Below are positions 9,854-22,071 of a stretch of DNA of 64,000 nt, piece by piece. The first letter of the stretch is position 1. Every line of letters starts with the position of its first letter. The DNA comes from Gamarada debralockiae (Eukaryota; Ascomycota; Leotiomycetes; Helotiales; Hyphodiscaceae): assembly GCA_002803225.1 (NCBI GenBank), contig NXFV01001565.1, forward strand, positions 62,001 through 126,000, in the 5' to 3' direction. The translations under genes were made by a program, and so were the position numbers. The notes below the pieces were generated by a model. The model ran no database searches, was not told where the DNA came from, and saw only the letters and a program-made list of their open reading frames with translations.

Positions 9854-12705
9854 AACGTGCTGTCTTCGATAACTGGCTATTCATGGCAATCGCGACCCCT
9901 TGCGCTCTTCGAGTTCGAGCACTGGACACAATATCTCTTCTCGTTTCGGGGGAGGACTTCTTCAGCGCCGCCTTCTCAACTTACCCTCCTGCTCGTCGGT
10001 CACGACCAATTGATGCCTCGATCTGCGCCTTGAAGCTCATATCCCAGAGCCGAATCTATCCTCCTACATACACACATATACTCTTCTACGATATACGAAC
10101 GAACGACGAAACGCGCGAAATGCCATGATCCTCACGAAGTTATCGAAGGCGCAAAGAAGGAAAACACAGGGTTGAGCCCCTCAGACATATGAACACACAT
10201 CTCGGCAACAGTCTTTTGAAGTTTGCATTGCATAGCGGGTTTCGATAAGCATAGCGTCGGTATTGGGTCATTGGGCTTGGTGTTCCTTCTTTTGGGCGAT
10301 CTCTCATTTTGCAATTCCCATTTATTCGTTTTCTTTTACTCTGCTATTTTCTATATTCTACTCAAGGGATTTGCATGGGATGGAAACGATACCTGGTGTT
10401 TGGGAGGATTTCTGATGGGCTTCTTTTTTTTTTTGTTGGCATGGCATTTGACTCATTTTATTCTTCTTTCTTTTCTACCAATAATGCGATCTGTGATTCA
10501 TTATTTTCTTGCTCAACGCAACCTTTTCAATCTCCTTATCTCAATCTAAAGGAGCCAGTCTCCAGCTCAGGCAGCACTCTTTGTTTTCATAGGACTGAGG
10601 TCAGGCTGAGCCTGCTGGAATTTCTTGTATCAACCTATCGTTTAGCAGTTTGTTGTGAGTCATTGCCATTGCCGTTTTCTACACGATTTGTTAGCCGCGA
10701 TCAGCTGCGCTGAATCTCTATGTATTTGCAAATTCAATGTCGTTCTGTCTGTCTTTTACGGAGGAGAACGTGGGATGTTGTTCATGTGATGTTTTTGCAC
10801 CCCTTGCAAATGCGTCATCACGGCTCTCAGGCTCCGGCAGCCTTCCTGCATGGCATGGCAGGTCCAATCATGTATCTCTACTCCCAGTACCTGGGTACTA
10901 AATTAGTTACAAAAGTACTTCTAAAAGAACCTCACAACATCCATATCCATATCTCAATAAATTTCATTACAATACTCATCATCCCTACAATACGGCGTAG
11001 TAATCATAAACCCGGAAAGATCCCAAACTCGTAGCATTAACTAATAATGGCCAACCAAAGTAATCAATCATCTACCTGTAGATGTAGATTGCAGATTCCA
11101 ATTCCGGACGCCAATTTGTAAGCCTTGCGTACTAGTTACCAAATAAACCGGTGCGACTTCCATTCTCACCCTTCCATCTCATCCCACTCTCACTCCCACT
11201 CCCAGGAAATTGTAGATCCCCGGGTCTCGCAGGGATGCATGCAATGTCAAGTGAGATGAGATTCCCCATCCGCAAGGACTCCGGGGGACCGAATTTGGAC
11301 CACTCCGAGTGCGATGTTGTAAGACGAGCATCGGGGCTGTCGGGGCTGTCGGGACTCGGGAGATGACGTCTCAAGAATAAACCTGTGTCATTCGCTGCGA
11401 AACGAAAGGCAGACGAAACGGGAGCGGTCCCACGCGGGAGCTATTTTTGGCTGATCAGGTCCCAAGCGCTACGCGCCATGCTTCTCGCTTCTCGTAATTT
11501 GATCCCCAGCCACCGGTACTCGATCTCCATGTTGGTAGTGGCACCTATTCGCAAGCGTAATCTGTTCTCTTGAAACCATCGTGTCTGCTATTCACCGCAA
11601 AGCCTTTCTCTGTCACTACCGGATCCTTTACGTATAAGTTCATGCTTTCTAGTGATGGAGATTACGAGCAGGAAGAATAGGGTTCTGTTGTGCCTCTTAG
11701 TGATCGTCTCTAAAATAGACAGCGCGACCAAATCTTCGGTTTTCGATATCGATTAAAGGCTTGGTGAGTGGTGGATTGATGGCTAAGTCGTACTTTGGGG
11801 GTGGCAGACAAGGCTTTCAGGGAGGCTGAACGGGGCTCATTATTGGGTGAAGGAAGAAGAGTTCTGACTCCAGCCACAGGTGTGGTGCGGCGTGGGCGCT
11901 TAAATTTGCGGCTGTCGACGGGAGGGGTTGTTAAGGCGGAGGTGCATGGATAAGTGTGAGATGAGATTGGGTATGTGAGACAAGGGATTGGTCACTTTGG
12001 GGTCCAAATATACTTTGGTTCTTTGGTTGCATACGTGAGATATAAGTGCTGGATTTGGGAAACTGGATGAGTGTTTGGGGTAAAGCGGCGTGGCGAATTG
12101 CGAGGGGAGCCACCTAATCTTTCAGCGGGGGTATAGATTCAAACCACTCATATAAATCGGGCGGTTGGAATTCAGTACTTAAAGAGGTTAAGACTTCGAT
12201 GGTGTGTATCCCAAGTCCAGGGCAGTGCGTTGCTGGAGTTCCCGGTTGTAAGACGGAGATAGTTCCGCTAGGTGCAGAAGAATATTCTCGAGAATCGATT
12301 TTCTATTATTGTAAGGTTTAGTAAAAGTACAATGTATTTTCAAGTTGCGCGGTTTTGCAATGCATATTCAGGCGACAGCTTTAGTGATCATGTGTATTCA
12401 TTTTCGTAGCTGATGATGAATCGGTTCGGACAATATGAGGCCGATCTCAGTAAGAAGTGGCAAATAATGCCGACGACTTTCTCGCGACGTTGTCGGCCGA
12501 ATTCGCGCATTCCCATCCCGAATTTTAAGGCCGTACCGCCCGTAATATCTAACTGTGGATATCAATCTGTCAGGCAGAATGCATAATGAACGATTGGAAC
12601 ACGTTAGGTTCCCGTAACTGAGGCTGGTGCTCCCTTGCCACTGAGTAAGATGACGGGTGATTCCACAACACGAGGAGATCGACAAACTACTTCCCGTGAG
12701 TTCCA
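9854..12705. other. Gene-free stretch
   Basis: The first part is probably the 3' region of the small gene, with long T/C-rich runs (10300-10500). The rest has no supported gene, repeat or RNA gene. Open frames of 60-134 codons occur on both strands but lack motifs or splice logic. Confidence 0.4.
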
Positions 12706-14774
12706 TTAAAAGACTCCAGTGTAGGAAGCATCCCGAAACGAGGTCACACGCCCACTGCGACTCGGAAAGTTAAACTCAACGTCAACACCTTTGCCTCGAG
12801 CGTAATCCACGGCGTCTGGGCTGATTTCGCCGCATTCGTCAAGCTTGAGCCATTTGATTCCATTGTCAACGAACTGCTTTACGGCGACCCCGGTCACCTT
12901 AGTCGCAGAAACGTCCAGCCTTTGGAGATTCGGATAGAGCTTGATGATCTCCAATATCCGTCGCTCCCGAATGATCAGCGAAGCGAGGGAGAGTTCCTCG
13001 ACAGAGTCTGATGCTGGATGCTCATCCTCCACTGAGACACTTCGATGTTCAACAAGGCGATATCCCATGTAAAGCTTCTTGAGGTTGCCTGCCTTGATTG
13101 ACTTGAGTGTGATTGCTTTGATGGTCTTAGCTGGCACTGCAGTTCCGCTGCAGTCAAAACTCTCTAACAGCGGAAGTTCATAGACTTCATCTTCAACTTC
13201 GTGGCTGGGTAAATGTGGCATTTTGCTGAGCGTGAGGTGTCTAAGGGTGGCTGGGAGAATAGGCATCTCTTCAAGATTTGAGTTGCTGAGATCGAGAGAC
13301 TCAAGGCACTGGAGATTGCTCAAGTCGAGAGGCGATGTGCTCAAGTGGTAAATCCAGTCGTTCAGGGTAAGGGACTTGATATTTGGGATCTTATCACGAA
13401 GTCCATTCTATTGTCAAGGTTAGCATGTAAATTTCGATTTAAACGAGTGATTAAGACAATAGACTTACCACATTTAAAATCCCCATACCAGAAGATCGAA
13501 GATGTAAAGTCCTCAGGGCTTGGAGCTCTGGCCACTGGTCCAATTGAAACCCATATCTGTTGCCTTTGACTCGAAGGAAGGTCGCATCCACAAGTGTCTG
13601 TTGACAAATCTTGAGAGCGGACTGGACTACCGCGAGACTTATCTCGCAGTTTTGGCCCAAGACGATTGTTTCCAAACTCTTCGCATGCGGTAGTGCTGCA
13701 GTAAGAGAATCCCCGATGACTCCACTGCCACATATTTCGAGATATTTGAGTTGTTTGCAGGTTCTGGTGAGAAAATGCATTCTCGTGTCGTCAAATTTAG
13801 CCTTCATGCTGATGACAGCTTTGTCGAGCGTATAGTTGGATCGCTTGAGATGCAACTTCAGAGACATCAAGCTGACTGGTTTCCGTATAGATCTCGTGTC
13901 GAGTGTTGTCCATAGCTTATGCGAGGACTCCAGTAAGCGCTTCCATGATTTGGTGACGGCCAGACAGACTCTGTACAATGTCAGCCGTGATCTGGGGGAT
14001 CACAAAGCTATACTCACACTCGATCTCGCATCCCCAGGTTTTCGATTACCATTTGCGCCAACTCGAGTGGTAGGAACTCAAGAGGATCAAGGCTCTTGCC
14101 AGGGTCTTGTGCTTGGCGCAACTTGTTGTACAAGGACTGAAGTTTCTGTGTAATACTCGGTGAGAACGTGGTGAAAGTCAGAATGCCAAGAAGCGTACGG
14201 TACGATCATTGTCGGTGCCAATCTTAACTTTGTTGAGTCCTCTCTCGTAAATTTTCAAAGCAAGGTCTGTTTCTCCCTTCAACTGCAAGATTTTCGCACA
14301 TCGCAGGTAACCCTAAAATCGATCAGTGTCTTGATAATGACTGAATTGGAGGAGACATACCTTGGAAAGTTCAGGCTTTAAATCTATCATCTGCTTCGAG
14401 TCTCGAAGTGCGGCTTGCAATTTATCTAACTTCTCATAAGTTGCAGCACGATGATCCAATGCTGTGAGCAGAAGATTCCCGGTGCTAATTTCCACTGCCT
14501 ACCATCTAATTAGCAACAGTCTCCAATCGCCATTCGAAAGGAGCAACGAATGTAGCTGTGAATGAGGATGTTGATGCTGAAAAATATGGCCCAGATGAGG
14601 CTTCACTTTCAAATATAACGATTTCGTTGGATGGGTCCAGCATCAGCGCGCAGTTATGTCATTGCTCACCTCTTTGAAGGCTGCGAGTGCGCCAGAATAA
14701 TCCTTTCGCTGGTATCGACCGCGACCTCGCTCCAGAGGTCCCATCCCCTCCTCATCGACTGACTGTTTTGACAT
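12706..14774 (-). CDS. TPR / F-box / LRR protein, Pof3/Dia2-like
   Basis: Six exons: 14774-14670, 14498-14361, 14312-14199, 14145-14018, 13970-13469 and 13407-12706, an intact 562-residue frame. The N-terminus has TPR helices (GPLERGRGRYQRKDYSGALAAF, ALDHRAATYEKL, KGYLRCAKILQLKGETDLAL, KIYERGL). Then comes an F-box segment (DPLEFLPLELAQMVIENL, with a following W in TKSWKRLLESS). The C-terminal half has leucine-rich repeats (LKYLEICGS, LRTLHLRSSGMGILNV, LESLDLSNSNLEEMP, LQRLDVSATKVTG, IKWLKLDECGEISPDAV). This order matches fission yeast Pof3 and budding yeast Dia2. Those are SCF ubiquitin-ligase substrate adaptors linked to genome stability and replisome turnover, so a nuclear SCF role is likely by family. 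An ATG at 14870 in the same frame is possible, but 14774 starts closer to the TPR. Confidence 0.85.
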
Positions 14775-14919
14775 CTTGTTTAAATGCTGTTCGATCACAT
14801 CTCTCGTCGTTGACACCTTGATTAGGTGGCTGTTGTAAGGTCGCGAGGCGCGTTTCTTTAACGCGACCACATGGGTTCAGCAGGCGTGTCGGTATTCGTT
14901 CTCCCTAGCACGTGGAGAC
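14775..14919. other. Short spacer / promoter between the F-box gene and the A/T-rich element
   Basis: 145 bp upstream of the F-box gene start; no further feature seen. Confidence 0.4.
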
Positions 14920-15909
14920 GTGCACAGCACCAAAACCACCAATTTTCACGGCCTAGTAACTTCACTAATATAATAGCTAATAAACTTGATTCTTGTTCCC
15001 AGATGTAAAGATAAATTATACAATAAGGAAAATCTAATTATATACTTATATTATTGTCTGGTTTTAAGTTAATTAGGACTTTTTGATTTTTTTCTTAGGT
15101 CGTGTTTTGACACTAAAACTAGCACTTTTCACAGCTCAATAACTTCATTAATATAATAGCTATTAACTTAGTTCTTGTTCCTAAATGTAAAGCTACATCA
15201 TGCGATAAGGAAAATCTAGTTAGATATATATATTGTTTATTAGTTTTAATTTAAGTAAGACTTTAAATTTTTTCTTACTTTTGGGACATAAAAAACAAAA
15301 ATTGTCATGAAGACAGGAAAACCTCAGGCAAAATAGTTTCGATTCTCTACTACTGCATCGTATAGACGAGGATTCTAAACTAAAGAAGAAAGAAGAGAAG
15401 GTAAGAGATCAGAGAAGGAGAAGATATAATGAGGCCTCAAGTGCTGTACGTGATCGTAGGAAAATCTCGAGTGCATGTGATCCAAGCGAGGCTCTTACAA
15501 TTGTAAAGACAGGCGCACCTTGGCGTCAATTCACTCAGGGCCGTCACAACAATCAAACCCTTAAACAATACCTAATAACTTAACCAAAAGTAATAGAATT
15601 AGTCTAAAATTAATTTCTAAAATACTTTATAATATTAAGATTATATTCATCAGCTTTTTTAAAAATAAAATTAAGCATTGTAGCTAATATTAATATGTAG
15701 TACAAAGCAAAAACCGACAAATTTTATATGTAATAATTTAAGTCCTTATTATTTTAGAACATAACAGATAAATCTAACATTTTATTAGATTTTCTATATT
15801 ATATAATTTAGTTCTATCTTTTAGTATAAAATTAAGTTAATAGGTATTGTGATAGTGAAGTAATTAAGTCCTGAAAATTAGCGGTTTTAGTGTGAAAACG
15901 CCGTGCATG
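14920..15909. mobile_element. A/T-rich non-autonomous element with terminal inverted, internally duplicated ends
   Basis: The left end carries a tandem duplication with a 183-bp offset: TTTTCACGGC..ACTTCACTAATATAATAG near 14943 and TTTTCACAGC..ACTTCATTAATATAATAG near 15126. The reverse complement of the right end (15909 back to about 15730) reads CACTAAAACCGCTAATTTTC..ACTTCACTATCAC and matches both left copies. The outermost words are GTGCAC.GC at left and ATGCACGGC at right. A core of normal composition (about 15300-15560) has no coding capacity that I can see. The ends are strongly A/T-rich, as expected after RIP. This is best read as a degraded MITE-like or internally deleted DNA transposon. 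The superfamily and the target-site duplication were not resolved. Confidence 0.65.
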
Positions 15910-16318
15910 GTTTCGCGTCTATCGTGAGACCCCGGTCGTGCATGAGCTTCTAGCTGAGACTCGGCCACCTCAAGGCTGCTGCGGCAACTATCTTTTCTCC
16001 TGCACGAGAGTGGATGAGGAGCCTGATAGTTTCTTTATCTGGTTTCGTCGCCTTTTGTGCGCCTTCTAGAGTTTACAGACTCCGAGCGCGTTACGTTTTT
16101 GCAATCGCTGAGAAGAGCTTAGACGATTGTGGTTATCGCTGAATGAGGTACGTGACTTCACCAGAGTTTAAAGCACCAGCGCTACGCGCGCCTGAGCTTG
16201 AGGAACCCTTCTCAATTCGGAAATCTTATCAATTCAAGAAGTCCACCGCCTGGAGACTTGCAAACGCGAGAGTGTCCTAATGGGAGGTTTCAGAGACCTG
16301 CTGTATGAACTCATCACG
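15910..16318. promoter_or_regulatory. Promoter/leader region of the HET-NLR gene
   Basis: About 0.4 kb between the A/T-rich element and the NLR start. Composition is normal and no gene is seen. Confidence 0.4.
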
Positions 16319-19300
16319 ATGCGGCTGCTTCATTCGAAAACGTACGAATTGCGCGAGTTCGTGGGCAATGAAGCCAACAAGGTGGAATACGCTATCCTTT
16401 CGCATACCTGGGATCTGGAAGAGGTGACATTTCAAGACATGCGGTCTTGGATGGTGAGGTATACACGAAAGCTCGGCTGGAAGAAGATCGAGTACTGCTG
16501 TAGGCAAGCGAGACAAGACGGCATCGACTGGATATGGATGGACACTGTCTGTATAGACAAGTCAAGTAGTGCTGAGCTCTCAGAGGCAATCAACTCGATG
16601 TTTACATGGTACCGCGATGCCAAAGTCTGCTATGCCTACTTGGCTGATATTCCTGCGGCTAGATGGTCAGCGCGAGACCACTACTCCTGCTTGCAGGACA
16701 GTAGATGGTTTTCTAGAGGGTGGACCTTGCAAGAACTGCTGGCTCCCCAACGAATGATACTCTACGGAACAGACTGGAATCAGCTTGGCACCAGAGACGA
16801 GCTGAGCGATCTAATTTCTCAGGTCAGTGGGATCCAGGTTTCGGCGCTCCAAGGCGATGAGAAAGAGATAGACAAATTCAGCATTGCACAGCGAATGTGC
16901 TGGGCGTCAAGAAGGGAGACTACACGATCAGAGGATATAGCGTATTGTCTCCTTGGGCTCTTCGACGTTAACATGCCGCTTTTATACGGAGAAGGTGGTA
17001 AGAAAGCGTTCATCAGGCTCCAGGAGGAAATCATGAAAAATTCCGACGATCATACATTGTTCGCTTGGATGGTGCCTGAAGAAGTAGGGAGCCACCCGGG
17101 AGCGATCAAAGAAGTGGGACTTCTTGCTGAGCATCCGATGTTCTTCCGCTCCTCCAAAGACGTACTCTCGTTTCGACGATGGGATGTCAGCGATACGTTC
17201 TCAATGACGAACAAAGGGCTTAGAATCACGGTACCATTGACTACAGACGTGGAAGCTCCTGAAAATTGGATCGCATACCTTGATTGCCACCAGCTGAAGG
17301 ATGACCAACGATGCGCCGTTGGGATTCCCCTACAACAACTCTCACGGGGTGGAGATCAATTTGCGAGAGTGGCTCAAGCAACATTAGACATTCCGTTGAG
17401 CCTGGAGCATGAAGTGCCAGCAGAGAAACGTGCAATATACATTCGAAAGGAGATTATCAAACCGGATGATGCGTTTAAAGAAGGAGATACCCACCGCCTG
17501 CGGGAATTTCAACTTCTTCAAACGCCCCTTACCCACGAGTTGGTCGAAAAGTATGGGTCTGCCAGGGAAGGCTCGAATTCTCGAAGGCTCCTTGCGCCTC
17601 CAAAGACAACTTCATACTGGATTGACCCACTCGCATGGGCCAATTGGCACGTAGTCTGTCTCTTTGAAGAGAAAGAATCCGTCTACAGGGCACAGACCTC
17701 CAGTTTTATCATCGTGCTAGGCTACGATGGAAATGCGGCCAAGGCCTGGTGTGTTGTCGAACCCTACAATCATCAGTCCCTGCGTGATGTATGGGATGAT
17801 GTGCGATGTGGCAAATCGGACGCTGTCAATAAGGTTTTATTGGAAGGAAGGTCAGTTGTACGAGTGAACATAAAGCCGGCTGTTGGAAAACCAGGAGTAG
17901 TTGAGGTATACGTACAGTGCAATTATGGTCTCGGGGATAGTAGCGACGATGGAGCATTGAGAAATATGGATCCTCTGTCCATCTTTTCGGGCACTGATGG
18001 TGTGGCTGATATCTGCATACACCTTGTCAAATATCTCGAAGATACTTGCGTGGCTGTCTCGACTTTCAAAGTCGACTTAAACAAGGATGCTCAGTCGAGC
18101 CTCGCAGTTCATGAGTCGACCATCGTAGCGATAGACAAGAGCACAAGAGGGTTCATCAAGGATCTCGAGGCGCTCGGGGCTGCTAACAAGGCGATCCAAA
18201 CAGTATTTCACAAGGAGATTTCGACATCTCATTCATCCATACCAGAGACATTCTGGAAACAGACTGCGAAAAGTCTAAAGAACTGCCGCAAAGCGGTGGA
18301 AGAACTGAAAACGCTTCTAGAGGATATTTATCGCAAGACGCCCACGTCACTTTATGATGTCACACTCCTTCGTGAGTCTCTGAATCTGAAAGACAAGCAC
18401 TCTGAGAACAAGCGCTTTGAGAACAAACAGCTCAAACAATCCCTTGACAATATATCGATTTATCACAAAATCCTCCACATGTCTCTACTTACGGCGGGCC
18501 TGTAAGTTGCTAAAGTCATGATGTCTTGTCAGGGACTAATCTCGATACAGATATGACAACGGAGGAGGGCATGGAGACACAGTTCGATCATTCGATGAAC
18601 TCTCACGAGAAGTTGAAACATCCCAATCACAGATTGCTACCATGTTAGACACACTTCGACAATTTGAAAAGAGTGCTATAGGTGATAGAACCCATGAGTT
18701 GACAGCCTGGACCGCCATCACTGATCTCCGTACATCTGTCGATGCTGCGATTGCGGTGATGAAATTGGAGACGTCCAACAGATACTTCGATGTTCCCCAA
18801 GCTATAAGTCCCATCTTTACCGGGCAGAGCGATTTATTGGCCAGGTTGAAAGGGTTTCTCTTTGAGGCATCAGCGACAGCCCAGGACCATCAGCAGCGAC
18901 GATTTGTTATCTACGGAATCGGGGGGTCTGGCAAGACGCAATTGTGTACCAAATTTGCATACGAAAACCGCGATAGGTGAGGCTTCCGTGCTAATTTCTG
19001 TCTGACTACCTGGATGAAGCTTACACTGACTAGATATTGGGGAGTTTTTTGGATTGATCTAAGCTCACCAGAACGCACAAGTCAGACATGCGCACAAATT
19101 GCCAGAACTGGAGGGGCTGAACCCACTGTGAATGCAGCTATGCATTGGCTATCCAGCTCCAAGCGACAGTACCTGCTCATACTCGACAATGCGGATGACC
19201 CGAGCCTTTCGCTAACTGATTATCTCCCGCAAGGCGACAGGGGCCATATCCTTGTAACAACAAGAAATCCTGCTTACAAAATATATGGCAACATTGGCTG

Positions 19301-21377
19301 TAGATACTTTCGGCTTCAGGCTTTGAATGTTGATGACGCCAATTCTCTTCTCTTGAAAGCAGCCGCACAGCCTTTACCATGGGATAACCGCGTCGTGTCA
19401 GAAGCATCGATAATCACTCAAGCTCTGTGTCTTCATCCTCTTGCAATAATCCATGCCGGTAGAGCCATTCGGGTAAACCTTTGTACGCTCGACGATTATC
19501 TACGCTTCCGCGAACGAAACTTCGCGAGAATACGAGCCAACGGGCCTCAACGGTATGAGCACTTTGATGGGATGTACCACAGCACCTATGCTAGCTTTGA
19601 GATAGCTTATTCCAATATCACTAGCAAGGATACACCAGAAGCAAGGGATGCGATCCAGCTATTGAAGGTCTTTGCTTTTTTTCACCACGAGGAAATCCGG
19701 TTTGACATTCTAGAAAGAGCCGTCCAAAACCCAGCAAAGGAAAGAGAGCAGCAGGAGAGGGACGAGGAGAAAGACCGTCTCAAGGATATTGGGGGTAAGT
19801 CCAGAAGGCTGGGCTGGTCTCGGAGGTTGCCGTACGAGATACGGGCATGGCTTTTGGCAGACCGCACCCCGCCTGTATTGCCAGATGCTATTCGTGATGG
19901 ACAGTCGTTGCGTCATTTTGACCCCGACCGACTACGGTCTGCTCTTAAAGAACTGGTGCAGATTTCGCTAATTGTCCACAATGACAATAGCGATAGCTAC
20001 TCGATGCATCCTTTAGCTCACAGGTGGGCGCGGGAAAGGCCTGGGATGAGTGTCGCAGAGCAGGCATTATGGTCAGAAGCCGCGGCCACAATGCTCTCCC
20101 ATTCTCTTCTCCTCCCTCCGCTCGGCAGTACGCCAGAGGAGGAATTGTTTCGCACCGCCGTTCTACCCCATGTTCAGCATATTCTGACATACCAAAGATC
20201 CATCCGTGATTATATATCAAGTTCCAGTAGAGATAAAAGAGGGCCGTTGTGGCCGTGGTTCGGCCTTCCCTATACCATGTCGAGGACTCGCGCAATCATC
20301 AATATGAAGTTCAGTCTCGTTCTGGCGCACGCAGGCCTTTTCTCAGACGCCGAGAAGGTTCAAGTATCGGTCAAGGATTACGCACTGAAAATACTAGGAA
20401 TCGAGCACAAGACTACAAGGCACATCATGCTTGCTTTGGCGAATACTCATTTGAACTTAGGACAATCAGAGCAGGCTGAATCCATACTGACCAGAATTCT
20501 TGAAGCCTGCGAAATTGTACTGGGTTCAGATGATCACGAGACGCTACTTACCAAAGGTGCTCTGGGCGAGGCGCTCTTCATGCAGGGCCGCTATACTGAA
20601 GCACGAAAGCTACAAGAAGAAGTTGTTGTTGGTCTGACGGATATTAAAGGTCGACGCCACGAAGACACCCTCACTGCAATTGACAACTTAGGCGTCACAA
20701 TCATGAACCTCCGAGTAGAGTTTGGAGAAGCTCAGAGATGTCATCGCGAGGCGGCGAAAGGACTAGAAGAGATACTCGGCCCAGATCATTTCAGGACTGG
20801 CAAGGCTAAGGAGAATCTGTCGGTGGTCGCAGTGTGTATCCCAGGAGAAGATTTAAGATCAGCAGCAACCATGATTGACGAGGTTCTGCAAAAGCGAAGA
20901 TTAATAATGGGCAAAGAGCACCCCTATACGCTCCTAGCTATGCTCAACAAAGCCAAGATCAAATGCGCTTTGAATGAATTTGACGAGGCGGAGCAGCTCA
21001 TCCAAACCATGCTACCGGTGGCCGAGAGAAATCTAGGGCGTGACCACCTTAGTACCATGATGGGGAGATACAGCTTAGCCAAGGTCCTCAACAAAAAGGA
21101 GCAGTGGAAAGAAGCTGAAGGAATTCTGCTCGAGCTGATTGACCGTTTCAGGCGCAGCCACTTTCCTCGGCAGTACTATCATCCTGATCGTCTAGGGGCT
21201 ATGATCGAGCTCTTCAAATGCTACAAGCTACAAGGGAGGAAACAGGAAAGCCTGGATCTGTGTCATGAGGTTTTGGGAATTTGTAAGGTCAACAAAGAGT
21301 GGCACCCAATTGCTAAGGAGATGGACGCAGAGCGAATAGACCTAATTGGAGAGGAGGCTCAAATGACGCCTAATTAG
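16319..21377 (+). CDS. HET - NB-ARC - TPR NLR-type protein (STAND NTPase)
   Basis: Three exons: 16319-18501, 18551-18976 and 19034-21377, an intact frame of 1650 codons. The start gives MRLLHSKTYELREF, a classic HET-domain beginning; an in-frame ATG at 16280 adds 13 residues. HET motifs are YAILSHTWDLEEVTFQDM, GIDWIWMDTVCIDKSSSAEL, MFTWYRDAKVCYAYL and SRGWTLQELLAP. After a linker comes an NB-ARC module: P-loop GIGGSGKT near residue 850, YLLILDNADD (Walker B-like) near 920, and HILVTTRNPAY. A winged-helix-like part ends in SMHPLAHRWAR. The last ~350 residues are kinesin-light-chain-type TPRs of about 42 residues. In fungi this HET/NTPase/repeat layout underlies heterokaryon incompatibility and probably immunity-like cell death. 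Both flanks hold transposon remains. The repeats look diverged, so it may recognise a fixed rather than fast-changing ligand (inference). Confidence 0.9.
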
Positions 21378-22071
21378 AAGCAGAACAAGAACAGATCTGA
21401 CTGAGGCTGGTGTCAATGTTTTCAATCATCAGGAGTAGGAAGGAGATATCAAATGAAGGAGAATTGGAAACTATGTTATAGATACAATCGTCATCATTCA
21501 GTTTTCACAAAGCCAGTATACCGACGATAAGCACTTGGAATTCCTGGTCACTTTGGCTTTGTTAGAAGTAAATAGCTGTCAATAAGAGTGTTGGCTATGG
21601 AAGCTGTGGCATGTGATGTTGACGCTAAAAGGGGGGAGGAAAGGTTGAATACAGTATAGCTAAATCAAGTAAAGAATTGAATTGTTGAACTTAAGAAGAC
21701 TATCTAAAGAGAGCTCAAGAGCTACATCAAAGGTCCATCGACTGCTAGATAGCCGTAAGCTTTTCGTGGAGCATTGAGGTATCAAGAAACCGTCCCGTGG
21801 ATGCTCTCTGTATTATTGTTACTATTTTATTAATGGATTAGCCGAAAAGATTTCGACATCATTGCTTCTCAAATTAAGATTTTGATACCATTTGTCTAAA
21901 GTTAGCTGTCGAAGACCCTTGCTGGAGCTTGCGACGGCTAAGTTAGGGTTAGTTATCGGTGGGTTGACCCCTATGTTTTTGTTGAGTCGCGTGTCGAGCG
22001 CCGCTACGACGCGCTCCACACGCGTCAAAAATCATAATTCACCTTTAATTTACATGATAAATCATAATAAA
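21378..22071. other. Spacer leading into the Tc1/mariner remnant
   Basis: No gene. It includes the word TTAGGGTTAG (21943-21952) and an imperfect hairpin CGCGTGTcGAGCG ... CGCTCcACACGCG (21988-22024), both probably belonging to the 5' part of the transposon. Its exact left end was not located. Confidence 0.45.

Noticed and set aside
21943..21952. TTAGGGTTAG as an interstitial telomere or chromosome end
   Set aside because: Fewer than two telomere units, and it lies in the presumed 5' flank of a Tc1/mariner relic; chance or transposon sequence is more likely.
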